DNA from: a virus
Reading direction: 5' to 3' (one strand)
Length of the DNA: 34,613 nucleotides
Virus record (IMG/VR): IMGVR_UViG_3300046169_000048
Coordinates: 1 to 34,613 of that record
This document shows, piece after piece, positions 15,512 to 23,350 of the stretch. The notes beneath the pieces are model-generated. The model had not been told where the DNA came from, ran no database searches, and saw nothing but the letters and a program-made list of their open reading frames with translations. How positions within the stretch are numbered: position 1 is the first letter of the stretch; each line of letters begins with the position of its first letter. The translations under genes were made by a program, and so were the position numbers.

Positions 15512-15784
15512 ATGACTACTCAAAATAACGAATTTAAAGCTCTCAAAGAGATGCGTGAAATAAGTATCGCAATGAGAGAATTGCAGAATCAGGCTTCATC
15601 TATTGCTAAACGCTATAAGCAGGGTATCAAGACGCTTGAAAAGGAATCAGCTTCAATTGAGGCTTGTTTAGATGATGGAGGTTGGATCTCAGGAACTGAG
15701 CCATGGGATAATCAATCGCCTGAGCTTAGACAGCTAATCGCTGATCCTCAGCTAAAAAACATTCCAGAGGATGTTAGCGTATGA
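15512..15784 (+). CDS. Hypothetical protein, 90 aa
   Basis: A helical N-terminal two thirds with heptad-like spacing (MREISIAMRELQNQASSIAKRY) is followed by a short Trp-containing tail (GGWISGTEPWDNQ). There is no enzymatic motif. It is the first gene after the putative origin, and its end overlaps the next start by four bases. Confidence 0.6.
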   Translation: MTTQNNEFKALKEMREISIAMRELQNQASSIAKRYKQGIKTLEKESASIEACLDDGGWISGTEPWDNQSPELRQLIADPQLKNIPEDVSV

Positions 15785-16029
15785 GTTGGCAGAATGAAAA
15801 TATGGATAGATACATAGAATCCTGCGAGGATGACGCTATCCGACTGACTGATATGGACGAATGTTGCATTGGTACAAATCAAAAGGGTTACTTAATTTAC
15901 TGCTATGATAAGATGCTAGAGTTTTATATCAATAAAAGAGGTTACAGTTATGAAGATGCGATTAGTCATTTAGACTTCAATGTAGTAAACATTTCTATCG
16001 GAGATAGAATACAGATAAGATTCCCATGA
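15781..16029 (+). CDS. Hypothetical protein, 82 aa
   Basis: The protein is acidic and Tyr- and Cys-containing (DECCIGTNQKGYLIYCYDKMLEF), with the pattern GYSYEDAISHLDFNVVN in its second half. That pattern is common in small phage proteins with a helix-then-strand domain. No function can be assigned. It overlaps both neighbours by four bases, so three consecutive genes here are translationally coupled. Confidence 0.6.
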   Translation: MSWQNENMDRYIESCEDDAIRLTDMDECCIGTNQKGYLIYCYDKMLEFYINKRGYSYEDAISHLDFNVVNISIGDRIQIRFP

Positions 16030-16466
16030 TAAAAGTTCAACTCATAGATGGTCTCGACTACCCTGAAGATAAACCTGAAAAATCACCTGAAGCTTTCAAG
16101 ATAACTTCAGAGATCCTTGTAAGGATTCAGGAACTGGATGAACTCATGCCGAATGATGGCATGGCATCTGGGGGAATCAGACTCATCAATAGGTTGTCTA
16201 AAATTAATCGTATCTCCCCCCGTGCCTACCGACTCCTCATTGACATGGTAGGCGAACGCCAATGCTTCACGCTGTCTCTTGAAGATCTGGGTAAGAGGCA
16301 TCTCAACAATGATGGTAACCCTACCACTCGACAGTCTTGGCTTCAAAATGCCCAGTTCGACATAGAGATAATCAAAGGTGCATGGCTAGAAGTTGGGGAA
16401 GTCATGGAGGAAATGCTCAAGAGGCGTCCCTCAGATAGCCCTGAAGGGATCGCAAAAGATGATTAG
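16026..16466 (+). CDS. Hypothetical protein, 146 aa
   Basis: The mostly helical protein begins MIKVQLIDGLDYPEDKPEK and has a central conserved-looking block (ISPRAYRLLIDMVGERQCF). Its C-terminal end overlaps, in another frame, the ATG of a small ORF at 16459. It may be a regulator or replication accessory; no family is recognised. Its stop leads into the G9 tract region. Confidence 0.55.
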   Translation: MIKVQLIDGLDYPEDKPEKSPEAFKITSEILVRIQELDELMPNDGMASGGIRLINRLSKINRISPRAYRLLIDMVGERQCFTLSLEDLGKRHLNNDGNPTTRQSWLQNAQFDIEIIKGAWLEVGEVMEEMLKRRPSDSPEGIAKDD

Positions 16467-16627
16467 TACAGCTACCCATGGGGGGGGGTGCAAAGGTACC
16501 CTTGGAAATGTTAGCTCTGCAAGGCGTATCCGTTGCAAAGCGTTTTTATGAGTTTTTGATTCAAACCCTTTACCACTTTAAAAAGAGAAAAAAAGAGAAA
16601 AATGAAAGTCTACTGCAAATATACTAA
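16459..16627 (+). CDS. Hidden small gene interrupted by a G9 tract (about 55 aa if one G is skipped)
   Basis: An ATG overlapping the previous stop by eight bases reads MISTATHGGG up to nine consecutive G residues. In the given frame it stops at 16551 after 30 aa. If one G is skipped it continues VPLEMLALQGVSVAKRFYEF and onward to a basic, Lys-rich end with a TAA at 16625, slightly overlapping the ParB-like start. This continuation looks like natural protein and fills an otherwise empty 135-base gap. Slippage at the tract or a consensus error could each explain it. Confidence 0.4.
16480..16488 (+). repeat. G9 homopolymer
   Basis: Nine G in a row lie within the small ORF that starts at 16459. 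G8 would fuse its two halves. Such tracts are known sites of polymerase slippage and of sequencing length errors. Confidence 0.9.
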
Positions 16628-17222
16628 AATGCTTACTACGGATGAGCTTACGGAGCATCCGAGCAATCCCAATACGCATCCACCTGAGCAAATAAAATTG
16701 CTTGCGACCATAATTGAAAAACATGGCTGGCGTAGACCAATTGTGGCAAGCAATAGGACTGGCGAGAATGTAATCATCAAAGGTCATGGAAGATTTGAGG
16801 CTGCTCAACTTCTGGGACTGAAGGAATTACCTGTGGATATTCAGGAATATGAATCCGAGAAACATGAGCTTGAAGATTTGGTTGCCGACAATAGACTAGC
16901 TGAGCTGGTGGACGTTGATATGGACAAACTGAGAGAAGCGTTCGAGAATGTAGATACGACTCATTTTGAAACTGGCTACACTGATGGCGAGATTGAAAAT
17001 ATTATCAACAATATGGAAATCGAGAAGGATGACTTGGTTCTCGATAGAGAAGTGGACGTAGACCCTAAAGAAGCCTCAGGTCAAAAATCCATGATCTTGC
17101 ACTATATGAAGGATGAGGCTGAAACTCTTTCCCCCATTCTCGGTTCACTTCAGTCCATATACAACTGCCGTAACATTAGCGGTACTGTCCTAACTTTACT
17201 AAAGAATTATTGCCATGAGTAA
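16602..17222 (+). CDS. ParB/Srx-like domain protein, copy 1 (complete motif), 206 aa
   Basis: The N-terminal half carries the ParB-like fold: EHPSNPNTHPPEQI at 18-31, IIEKHGWRRPIVASN, then IIKGHGRFEAAQLLG with GHGR at 61-64, and DIQEYESEKHELEDLVADNRLAE. The C-terminal ~100 residues are acidic and helical. In phages such proteins often accompany DNA methylases or base-modification genes and may bind or nick DNA or bind nucleotides. It heads the hypermodification cassette and overlaps its paralogue by eight bases. A purine-rich GAGAAAA leader precedes the ATG. Confidence 0.75.
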   Translation: MKVYCKYTKMLTTDELTEHPSNPNTHPPEQIKLLATIIEKHGWRRPIVASNRTGENVIIKGHGRFEAAQLLGLKELPVDIQEYESEKHELEDLVADNRLAELVDVDMDKLREAFENVDTTHFETGYTDGEIENIINNMEIEKDDLVLDREVDVDPKEASGQKSMILHYMKDEAETLSPILGSLQSIYNCRNISGTVLTLLKNYCHE

Positions 17223-17859
17223 AAAATCTCGCACTCCAACTGTATACTGCTCACATAATGAAATGGTTGCAGTATCTGACCTAGAGGTTCACCCTAAGAG
17301 TCCATACATTCATAGCGAATCGCAGATTGTTACATTATCTCGAGTAATCAAAGCTAACGGCTGGAGAAACACAATCGTAGTAAGCGGTCGTGATAAGAAA
17401 ACAATTGTTAAGGGTCGACTACTGTACGAGACTGCACTCGCTAACAAATGGGATGAGGTTCCAGTAGAGTATCAAGAATATTCTAGCATTGGTGAAGAAA
17501 TCGCTGATATGGTGGCTGACAATAAGGTAAGCTCGATGTCGGAGATTGATAGCTTCATACTTGGAGATGTTATGGAGCGTATAGATGAGATTGGTGGTGA
17601 TCTTTTGAATACTGGCTTCGACCAGTCTGTAGTAGATGTCATAACTGGAAAACTTGATGAAGCTATCGAACTTGGGGGTGAGGCTGAGTTTGATGTTGAA
17701 GAGGATGATTCTAGCATTAAGACCATCAAGCTAATTTACGATAAGGATGACTTTGAAGAGTTCACTAGAATCCTCAAAGACATTTGTGAGTCTGAAGAAA
17801 AACTACCTTCTAGAGTTATTTACGAACTGGCACTAAATGCCCATTCGGATGAATCATGA
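17215..17859 (+). CDS. ParB/Srx-like domain protein, copy 2 (degenerate motif), 214 aa
   Basis: It aligns with copy 1: LEVHPKSPYIHSESQIVTL to the HPSNPNTHP block, IKANGWRNTIVVSGR, IVKGRLLYETALANKW and VPVEYQEYSSIGEEIADMVADNKV. The GHGR motif of copy 1 is replaced by GRLL, so the conserved His-Gly-Arg site is lost. It is probably a duplicate kept as a regulatory or DNA-binding partner. It overlaps the dioxygenase start by four bases. Confidence 0.65.
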   Translation: MSKKSRTPTVYCSHNEMVAVSDLEVHPKSPYIHSESQIVTLSRVIKANGWRNTIVVSGRDKKTIVKGRLLYETALANKWDEVPVEYQEYSSIGEEIADMVADNKVSSMSEIDSFILGDVMERIDEIGGDLLNTGFDQSVVDVITGKLDEAIELGGEAEFDVEEDDSSIKTIKLIYDKDDFEEFTRILKDICESEEKLPSRVIYELALNAHSDES

Positions 17860-18653
17860 AAATAAAAACAATACATAGACGTACATTAAATTATAAGAAA
17901 TACGTCAAGCGTAAGGCATCTACTGATGATTGCATCAATGAGATAACTGAGCCATGTAAAGTTTTCGATCAGGATGGAAATCTTCTTTGCGTTTATGACA
18001 TGATTGGCATAGACACTACTGATCTTGTTTCAGAACTGAAAGATGTTAAGTATGGTGAGACTACTAGAACTGGTGGGCTTGTTACCACTAGCAGAATCTT
18101 CGGATTCCAACCTCGACTCGAACGTAGACAGCGTGCTTTCTGTAATCAGACAAGTTTAGCTAATGAGAATCCAAAAGTCGAAGGTATGCTACGTAAGTTG
18201 GCTTCGCATATCACTAAGAAGTACATGGATACTTCTCCTGAAGTTTTCGAGAATCATAAAAAACTTTTAGATAAAGTTATTGATGAGTGGAGAATGCCTG
18301 ACTCACTTTTCACTAGCGGTATCATAAATAAAAACAATGCTTTAGCTTATCACTTCGATGCTGGTAATTTTAAAGATGTTCTTTCTTGTATGTTGGTTCT
18401 GCGTGAAGAGATGGAAGGTGGATGGCTTTGCGTTCCTGAGATACAAACTCGATTCCTACTCAAGCATAACTCTTTGTTCATGTTTGATGGGCAGAAAATA
18501 CTTCATGGCGTATCGCCCATGAACAAGATGAGCGAAGATGCTTACAGATTCTCTATCGTCTATTACAGTCTTAAGGGTATGTGGAAATGTTTGACGCTGA
18601 CTGAAGAGTTGGCTAGAGCTAGAGAAATAGAAATGGCTAAACTTAATCAATGA
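17856..18653 (+). CDS. TET/JBP-like 2-oxoglutarate/Fe(II) DNA base dioxygenase, 265 aa
   Basis: The C-terminal half has the double-stranded beta-helix signature: AYHFDAGN with His166 and Asp168, a middle GGWLCVPE strand, ILHGVSP with distal His217, and AYRFSIVYYSLKGMW with Arg231 for 2-oxoglutarate. The preceding TTSRIFGFQPR block is typical of phage TET/JBP members. It should oxidise a methyl group on DNA, 5-methylcytosine or thymine. It is coupled by ATGA to the ParB-like gene upstream and to the glycosyltransferase downstream. The metal and cofactor residues are all present. Confidence 0.75.
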   Translation: MKIKTIHRRTLNYKKYVKRKASTDDCINEITEPCKVFDQDGNLLCVYDMIGIDTTDLVSELKDVKYGETTRTGGLVTTSRIFGFQPRLERRQRAFCNQTSLANENPKVEGMLRKLASHITKKYMDTSPEVFENHKKLLDKVIDEWRMPDSLFTSGIINKNNALAYHFDAGNFKDVLSCMLVLREEMEGGWLCVPEIQTRFLLKHNSLFMFDGQKILHGVSPMNKMSEDAYRFSIVYYSLKGMWKCLTLTEELARAREIEMAKLNQ

Positions 18654-19369
18654 AACTTTTACTAGTATTCCCATCAAAGGGTCGACCTGAAAACATCCAG
18701 AAGTATTCAATACCTCTAGCTGAGAAGCTAGGTGAGGACTACAAGATATTCATCGAGCCTGAAGAAACTGAAACATACAAGTTTGATAATCAGATCATTC
18801 TTCCTGAAAACAAAATGGGACTGAATCGTTCCGTCAAGTTCGCTGACAACTACGCACTAGAAAATGGCTACGATCTAATTTTTAAGATAGATGATGACGT
18901 TAAGTCGATTGGCGAAATCGAAAAAGATTTAGGATTAATCAAAAAAGCGTTTCGAAATAAAAAAATTGGTGCTGTATGTTTTCCTTATTCATTTGAGTGG
19001 TACGCTAAGAGTAAGAAGTTATTTACGAGGCTGAATAAGCGGATGCAAACTTGCTATATCATTCGTGCAGGGTTATATCAATCTACTGAAAAAATATCAG
19101 TTTTTGAAGATTTTTATCAGTTCCTAATGCTTCGGCAGAATGGATACAATACTTTATACTGCCCTAAGCATATGATCGACCTAGCAAAAATGGTCGGTGA
19201 AGGAAAAGGTGGATTGCAACTTTATTCAAGAGATAGAGAAAAGGCTGAGAAGGCTATACGTCACTTTCAGTCGATAGATAGTTCTATCAAAATGATTGAG
19301 AAGCCTGATAAAAAATGGAAAGTCGAACCTAAGTTCACTTCTAAGTTATATCGTAGCGTTGCTATATAG
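18650..19369 (+). CDS. TET-associated-type glycosyltransferase (GT-A), 239 aa
   Basis: LLLVFPSKGRPENI at residues 3-16, KMGLNRSVKFADNYAL around 55-70, and DLIFKIDDDVKSI with Asp81-Asp82-Asp83 form a GT-A fold with its metal site. VFEDFYQFL supplies the usual Glu153-Asp154 pair. This matches the TET-associated glycosyltransferases encoded beside phage TET/JBP genes, which add sugars to hydroxymethylated bases. The start overlaps the dioxygenase stop by four bases. It ends directly before the terminase small-subunit gene. Confidence 0.75.
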   Translation: MKLLLVFPSKGRPENIQKYSIPLAEKLGEDYKIFIEPEETETYKFDNQIILPENKMGLNRSVKFADNYALENGYDLIFKIDDDVKSIGEIEKDLGLIKKAFRNKKIGAVCFPYSFEWYAKSKKLFTRLNKRMQTCYIIRAGLYQSTEKISVFEDFYQFLMLRQNGYNTLYCPKHMIDLAKMVGEGKGGLQLYSRDREKAEKAIRHFQSIDSSIKMIEKPDKKWKVEPKFTSKLYRSVAI

Positions 19370-20005
19370 ATGATTGATTCAAACCTACTAGATCAGGTAG
19401 ATAAAAAACTACTTGCTAATATCGTCAAAAAAGTTCGTGACGGAAAAACACTCACTGCTCAGGAACAATCCTTCTTGGATTCTCAGCGTGAGAATGATTC
19501 TAGTGGCAAGCTCAATGAAGACTCGCTCATAAAAACATCTGAGCTTGTAGAGCTTTTTGGCATATCGGCTCAAAGTATTTCTAACTTAGCTAAGGATGGT
19601 GTAGCTGTTCGTGTTGCTAATGGAAGATACAAAACATACGAGTCTATCAAAAACTACATTCGTATGCTTCAAAAGGGTCGCAAGTCAAAGCATGGCAGTA
19701 CGGCTTCGATGGAGGAACTACGTCAAAGATTGATAGATGAGCAGGGTCGAAAGGAATCTGCTGTTGCATCGCTCAGAGAGTTGGAACTGAAGATGAAAGC
19801 AGAATCACTTATACCTGAATCAGAAGCTACTGAGACTCTCATGAAGTTACTGACTCCTTTACGCAGATTACTTGATGCACTTCCTAGACAGATTGCTGCT
19901 CAGGCAAATCCAGAGAATCCCAATATCGCTGAGCTTGCGGTACGCAATGGGCTTGACGATAGAATCTTTGATCAGATACAGAAAATCATAGATGAGGAAA
20001 CTTGA
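19370..20005 (+). CDS. Terminase small subunit, Nu1-like
   Basis: A winged helix-turn-helix at about residues 53-95 (KTSELVELFGISAQSISNLAKDG...YKTYESIKNYIRML) matches lambda Nu1, which binds the packaging site. A helical oligomerisation region and a C-terminal part (TLMKLLTPLRRLLDALPRQIAAQ) follow. At 211 aa it is somewhat longer than lambda Nu1 (181 aa) because of an N-terminal extension. It abuts the glycosyltransferase gene and is followed by a structured noncoding gap. Confidence 0.75.
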   Translation: MIDSNLLDQVDKKLLANIVKKVRDGKTLTAQEQSFLDSQRENDSSGKLNEDSLIKTSELVELFGISAQSISNLAKDGVAVRVANGRYKTYESIKNYIRMLQKGRKSKHGSTASMEELRQRLIDEQGRKESAVASLRELELKMKAESLIPESEATETLMKLLTPLRRLLDALPRQIAAQANPENPNIAELAVRNGLDDRIFDQIQKIIDEET

Positions 20006-20007
20006 CA

Positions 20008-20108
20008 ATCCCATCAAACCTGAGAGAATACTTTTGTCTTAGTTAGTAGTCCTTCTATTAAGATGTTGGTGGGATAAGTGTTTTCCTTTGTGTCCGCTAA
20101 CTAAGACA
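20008..20108 (+). ncRNA. Candidate H-type RNA pseudoknot (or packaging site) between TerS and the next gene
   Basis: Two long helices cross each other: 20008-20017 pairs with 20066-20075 (10 bp, one G-U), and 20035-20047 pairs with 20096-20108 (13 bp, one G-U). The connecting loops are 17, 18 and 20 nt, a clean H-type layout. As DNA, the second pair is an inverted repeat built on GTCTTAGTTAG. Possible roles are a translational operator for the gene at 20128, a packaging RNA, or a cos/pac element. There is no homology support. Confidence 0.45.
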
Positions 20109-20127
20109 TTAACTTCTCATCATTAGT

Positions 20128-20895
20128 ATGGCATCTAACGTAACTATAAACTCAACAGGGTTCAATAACATGATGCGTACCCTTAGTAAAAAGACTGGTG
20201 CTAGTTATAAGCAGGTGGTCAAAGCTACTACTGGTTCAATACTAGAAAATACGGCTCGTAGAACTTATAAAACTAAACTCAAAACCATCAAGCTTAGTGT
20301 TAATAAATTCCTATCTAGAAAATTTAAAGCTCAGGACGGCTCTAAGATTAGAAAAGGTAAGGATGGTTCTCTAGTCTTCAGGTCGAGCAACTGGAGTAGC
20401 GGTCGCTGGATAAAGTTAAGAAGTAGTTTCGATGTCAGAAAAGTTGTTCAGACTCCCAATGGCAGACAGCTTGAGGGTAAACTAAAGAGTCAAGTCAATA
20501 GATCGCTCAGAGAATACAGGTCTACTTTAAGGAATATCATTAATAGAAAAAAGGCTAGGATCGCATCATCTCAGGCTTCATTTCTTAACATAATGAAACA
20601 GCTTCGGATACCAATAAAATCAAACGCATCACTTGGTGCTGCTAGGAAGGCTAAGATTGACGCTGGTCACAAAAGAGCTTTACGTGGCAGTCAGAATATG
20701 ATGGGTAAGGATTCTTATTCTATAACAATAAGCAGTAGATCAAGATCAGCACTCAACCCTAAGAGTGGCGGTGTTGGTGCGTTTAGGTGGTCATTCAATG
20801 GTCAGGTAAAAGCATTTGAGACTGCTGCTAAAAAAGACTTAAAAACATACACACAAAAATTCGCATCAAGAAATGGCTTCATCGTTAAAGGGTAA
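20128..20895 (+). CDS. Very basic protein of unknown function between terminase subunits, 255 aa
   Basis: The protein is extremely rich in Lys, Arg and Ser. Its N-terminal block FNNMMRTLSKKTGASYKQVVKATTGSILENTARRTYKT recalls minor head or tail-completion proteins. The C terminus is Gly/aromatic (GGVGAFRWSFNGQVKAFE). It overlaps TerL by 23 bases. Position and charge suggest DNA binding during packaging or a virion component. I do not recognise a named family. Confidence 0.6.
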   Translation: MASNVTINSTGFNNMMRTLSKKTGASYKQVVKATTGSILENTARRTYKTKLKTIKLSVNKFLSRKFKAQDGSKIRKGKDGSLVFRSSNWSSGRWIKLRSSFDVRKVVQTPNGRQLEGKLKSQVNRSLREYRSTLRNIINRKKARIASSQASFLNIMKQLRIPIKSNASLGAARKAKIDAGHKRALRGSQNMMGKDSYSITISSRSRSALNPKSGGVGAFRWSFNGQVKAFETAAKKDLKTYTQKFASRNGFIVKG

Positions 20896-22315
20896 TGTAA
20901 AAAAACTTTTTGCAAAGCGTTCATTAAAACCTCCAGTAGATTGGGCTTTTGAAAACTGTACGCTAAGGGATAATGTTTCTGAACTCCCAGGTCAGTTGAA
21001 AATATTCCCCTACGCTAAGGAACCTCTCAATGCCCTCATTGATCCTACTGTAAACAAAGTAACTTTATGCTGGGGTTCGCAGTCGAGCAAAACTACGACC
21101 ATGTACACAGGTATCGGTTATCTTCTTACGGAGTTCCCTAAGGATACGCTTTGGATTATGCCTAGTGCGGAGAATGCTCGTAACTTTTCAAAGGGTCGCT
21201 GGCTTCCTTTCATTGAGGACTGCAAACCTCTCTTAGCAGAATGCCCAGTCAGCGTGGCAACAGGTCGTGTGGACTCTGAGAAGATCACTAATATGCGTCA
21301 AGAGTTCTTGTCTTGCACACTAACTTTTGCTGGGGCAGGCTCAGAAAATAATGTCAAGTCTGCACCTGTCGCCTACTTAGTTCTAGATGAGATTGATGAG
21401 ATTGACCCTGATATACGACTAGCTGCTCTTGAGCGTATCAAGGGTCGCAGGCAATACAAGATCATACAAACTTCTACACCTAAGGATGAGGTCGGAGGCA
21501 TATGGGAGGAATACATATATGGCGATCAGCGTAGATACTTCATGCCATGTCCGCATTGCAATGAAAGGATTGAGTTCACTTGGCGACAAACTGACAACGA
21601 TGGCAAGTTGCGATACTCGATAGGTTTCGATGAGAATGCAAAGCTTGAGGATGGGGGGTACGATTATGGCATGGTTGCATCTTCAGCACACTACCGATGC
21701 CCTGAGTGCGATGGCAAGATACTTGATGCTCATAAGCCTGACATGATTAAGAATGGAGAATGGATCGCTAAGAACCCTAAAGCTCCAGTAGGTCATCAGA
21801 GTTACCACCTGAACTCTATGTATGCTCCTGCTATGACCTTCTCTTATTTGATTACAACTTGGTTACAAGTAAGTAAGTCAATGCATGGACTAAAAAAGTT
21901 TGTTCAGGGTAACTTAGCTGAACCTTGGCGTGAGGACTGGGCGAATCAGGATCAGGCTGACGCTCATCAACTTGAAAGAGATTATCAACGTGGCGACTTG
22001 CAAGGTGAGATACGCATACTTGCCGCTGATACTCAAACTGATTCTTTCTGGTTTGTCGTTCGAGGTTTCAATAGAGATGGCGAAAGTTACTTGGTCGATT
22101 GCGGTCAGGTCGCAACATTTGCTGAACTAGATGAGAAGTTCGATCAGCATACCTGTCAAGCTGCTATCATTGACTGTGCTGGCGATAGAACTGCTGAGAT
22201 ATACGAAGAGGTATTCAAGCGTAGAAATAAATGGTTCGGATCACGTGGTTGGAAAAACTTGCAAGGCGATCAGCCATACAGGATGCAGATGAAAGATCCG
22301 TTTCACTGGAGATAA
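20873..22315 (+). CDS. Terminase large subunit, GpA family, part 1 (frame broken near the C terminus)
   Basis: Walker A is at LCWGSQSSKTTT (68-74) and Walker B at YLVLDEIDEID with Asp172 and Glu173. Two CxxC pairs (MPCPHC and YRCPEC) form the GpA zinc finger. The nuclease domain begins at RILAADTQTDSFW and includes AAIIDCAGDRTAEIY. It cuts and pumps DNA into the prohead. Translation stops at 22313, yet the C-terminal ~120 residues continue in the +1 frame, so an intact protein of about 600 aa needs one +1 shift. Confidence 0.85.
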   Translation: MASSLKGNVKKLFAKRSLKPPVDWAFENCTLRDNVSELPGQLKIFPYAKEPLNALIDPTVNKVTLCWGSQSSKTTTMYTGIGYLLTEFPKDTLWIMPSAENARNFSKGRWLPFIEDCKPLLAECPVSVATGRVDSEKITNMRQEFLSCTLTFAGAGSENNVKSAPVAYLVLDEIDEIDPDIRLAALERIKGRRQYKIIQTSTPKDEVGGIWEEYIYGDQRRYFMPCPHCNERIEFTWRQTDNDGKLRYSIGFDENAKLEDGGYDYGMVASSAHYRCPECDGKILDAHKPDMIKNGEWIAKNPKAPVGHQSYHLNSMYAPAMTFSYLITTWLQVSKSMHGLKKFVQGNLAEPWREDWANQDQADAHQLERDYQRGDLQGEIRILAADTQTDSFWFVVRGFNRDGESYLVDCGQVATFAELDEKFDQHTCQAAIIDCAGDRTAEIYEEVFKRRNKWFGSRGWKNLQGDQPYRMQMKDPFHWR

Positions 22316-22682
22316 CAAAGGTCGAGCAGGTAAATCAAAAATCAGATACCTTCATATCAATAAAAGTTTGTACGAGGATGAGATGGCTAAACTCCGCTCT
22401 GCTCAAATCTCTGGCTTTTTCACTTTTGCCGATACACCTAAAGTTTACTACGATCAGTTATTCTCGACTTACTGGGTAAAGGAAACTGATAAGAGTGGTC
22501 ACATAAAAACTGCTAAGAAAATCAAACGTGGCAAAGGCGATCACCTTTGGGACTGCGAAATCATGGCTAGAGCTTTATCTAAGTTTGTAGGCATCGCTCG
22601 TATAGATATTGATCAGGAACCTGAGCGAAAACCTAGGTCAAGAGCTTCTAAGCCTCGCTCAGCTACCAGTTTCTGGGGTTAA
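22311..22682 (+). CDS. Terminase large subunit, part 2 (C-terminal, +1 frame)
   Basis: From the break the frame reads DNKGRAGKSKIRYLHINKSLYEDEMAKL and then GDHLWDCEIMARALSKF, the typical end of GpA terminases, finishing with a basic tail. The +1 frame is closed upstream by a TGA at 22289-22291, so the shift lies within eight codons (near CCG TTT CAC TGG AGA TAA). Removing one T from TTT gives KDPFTGDNKGR, which also looks natural. An internal TTG at 22368 is a poor independent start. Confidence 0.7.
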   Translation, partial: DNKGRAGKSKIRYLHINKSLYEDEMAKLRSAQISGFFTFADTPKVYYDQLFSTYWVKETDKSGHIKTAKKIKRGKGDHLWDCEIMARALSKFVGIARIDIDQEPERKPRSRASKPRSATSFWG

Positions 22683-22740
22683 AAAAAAGTTAAAAAAAAG
22701 CTGAAATATGCTTTACATTGGTTAATTAATCAGCCATACT
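22683..22740 (+). promoter_or_regulatory. Repeated strong promoter, copy 3
   Basis: TTTACA (22712-22717), a 17-base spacer and CATACT (22735-22740), preceded by A-tracts with GTTA and followed by the shared leader ending in CACTACTATG. It starts an accessory cassette directly after the terminase stop. Confidence 0.8.
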
Positions 22741-22780
22741 AGTGTTACACTTAATTAATAACACTATAAAAAACACTACT

Positions 22781-23290
22781 ATGAATAACACTACTAACGA
22801 ACTCCGCTCTTCACTCGAATCACTACGTCCTTCTCTAGAAGCTTACTTCATCGAGCATTACACAAATCTAATTACTCGTCTCCTTGGAGACAATGGACGA
22901 TTCACCTCTCGCGAATTATATGTCTACGATATAAACTTCATTTGCTCAATGGCTAAAGATGCCGATGATACTAAATCAAATGGTCCTCAAGTTATAGATC
23001 TAGATCGCATCAAATCTTACGCTTCTACTTACGCTACTAACCTAATTAACACCTACATCGAGAAAATCGACTCGAAGCTAGGATCCTTGGAAAGTGCGAA
23101 AGTTATCTCTGGAAACCAGTACTTCGAGTTCTTCGTAGAAGGAATCAAGGATGGAAAAAACGTAAGCATCAAGCAATCGATGAGACAAAATTGGTCAGCT
23201 AATGGACGTCCTTTCGATCAGTTCCCTGCTCTCTGCTACATCGACGGAAAAAGAATTAAAGCTTCCGAATTTAAGAAGCTCTTCGCCTAA
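22781..23290 (+). CDS. Hypothetical accessory protein with its own promoter, 169 aa
   Basis: The ATG at 22781 is placed as in the other promoter copies; an in-frame ATG at 22742 would lie on the transcription start and is rejected. The helical N-terminal part is followed by a Thr/Tyr/Asp-rich middle and a C-terminal strand-rich part with a PALCYIDGKRIKASEF ending. The family is unknown. Its position inside the structural region, with a promoter and terminator, marks it as a moron-like insertion. Confidence 0.6.
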   Translation: MNNTTNELRSSLESLRPSLEAYFIEHYTNLITRLLGDNGRFTSRELYVYDINFICSMAKDADDTKSNGPQVIDLDRIKSYASTYATNLINTYIEKIDSKLGSLESAKVISGNQYFEFFVEGIKDGKNVSIKQSMRQNWSANGRPFDQFPALCYIDGKRIKASEFKKLFA

Positions 23291-23300
23291 ACCCTAAACC

Positions 23301-23328
23301 TCCCCACTCTTCGGAGTGGGGAAATTTT
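23301..23328 (+). terminator. UUCG-tetraloop terminator
   Basis: CCCCACTC / GAGTGGGG with a TTCG loop, followed by AAATTTTT. The core is nearly identical to the terminator at 29661. It lies between two genes of the cassette, so the next gene probably needs readthrough. Confidence 0.8.
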
Positions 23329-23350
23329 TAAACCCATATAAAACACTACT

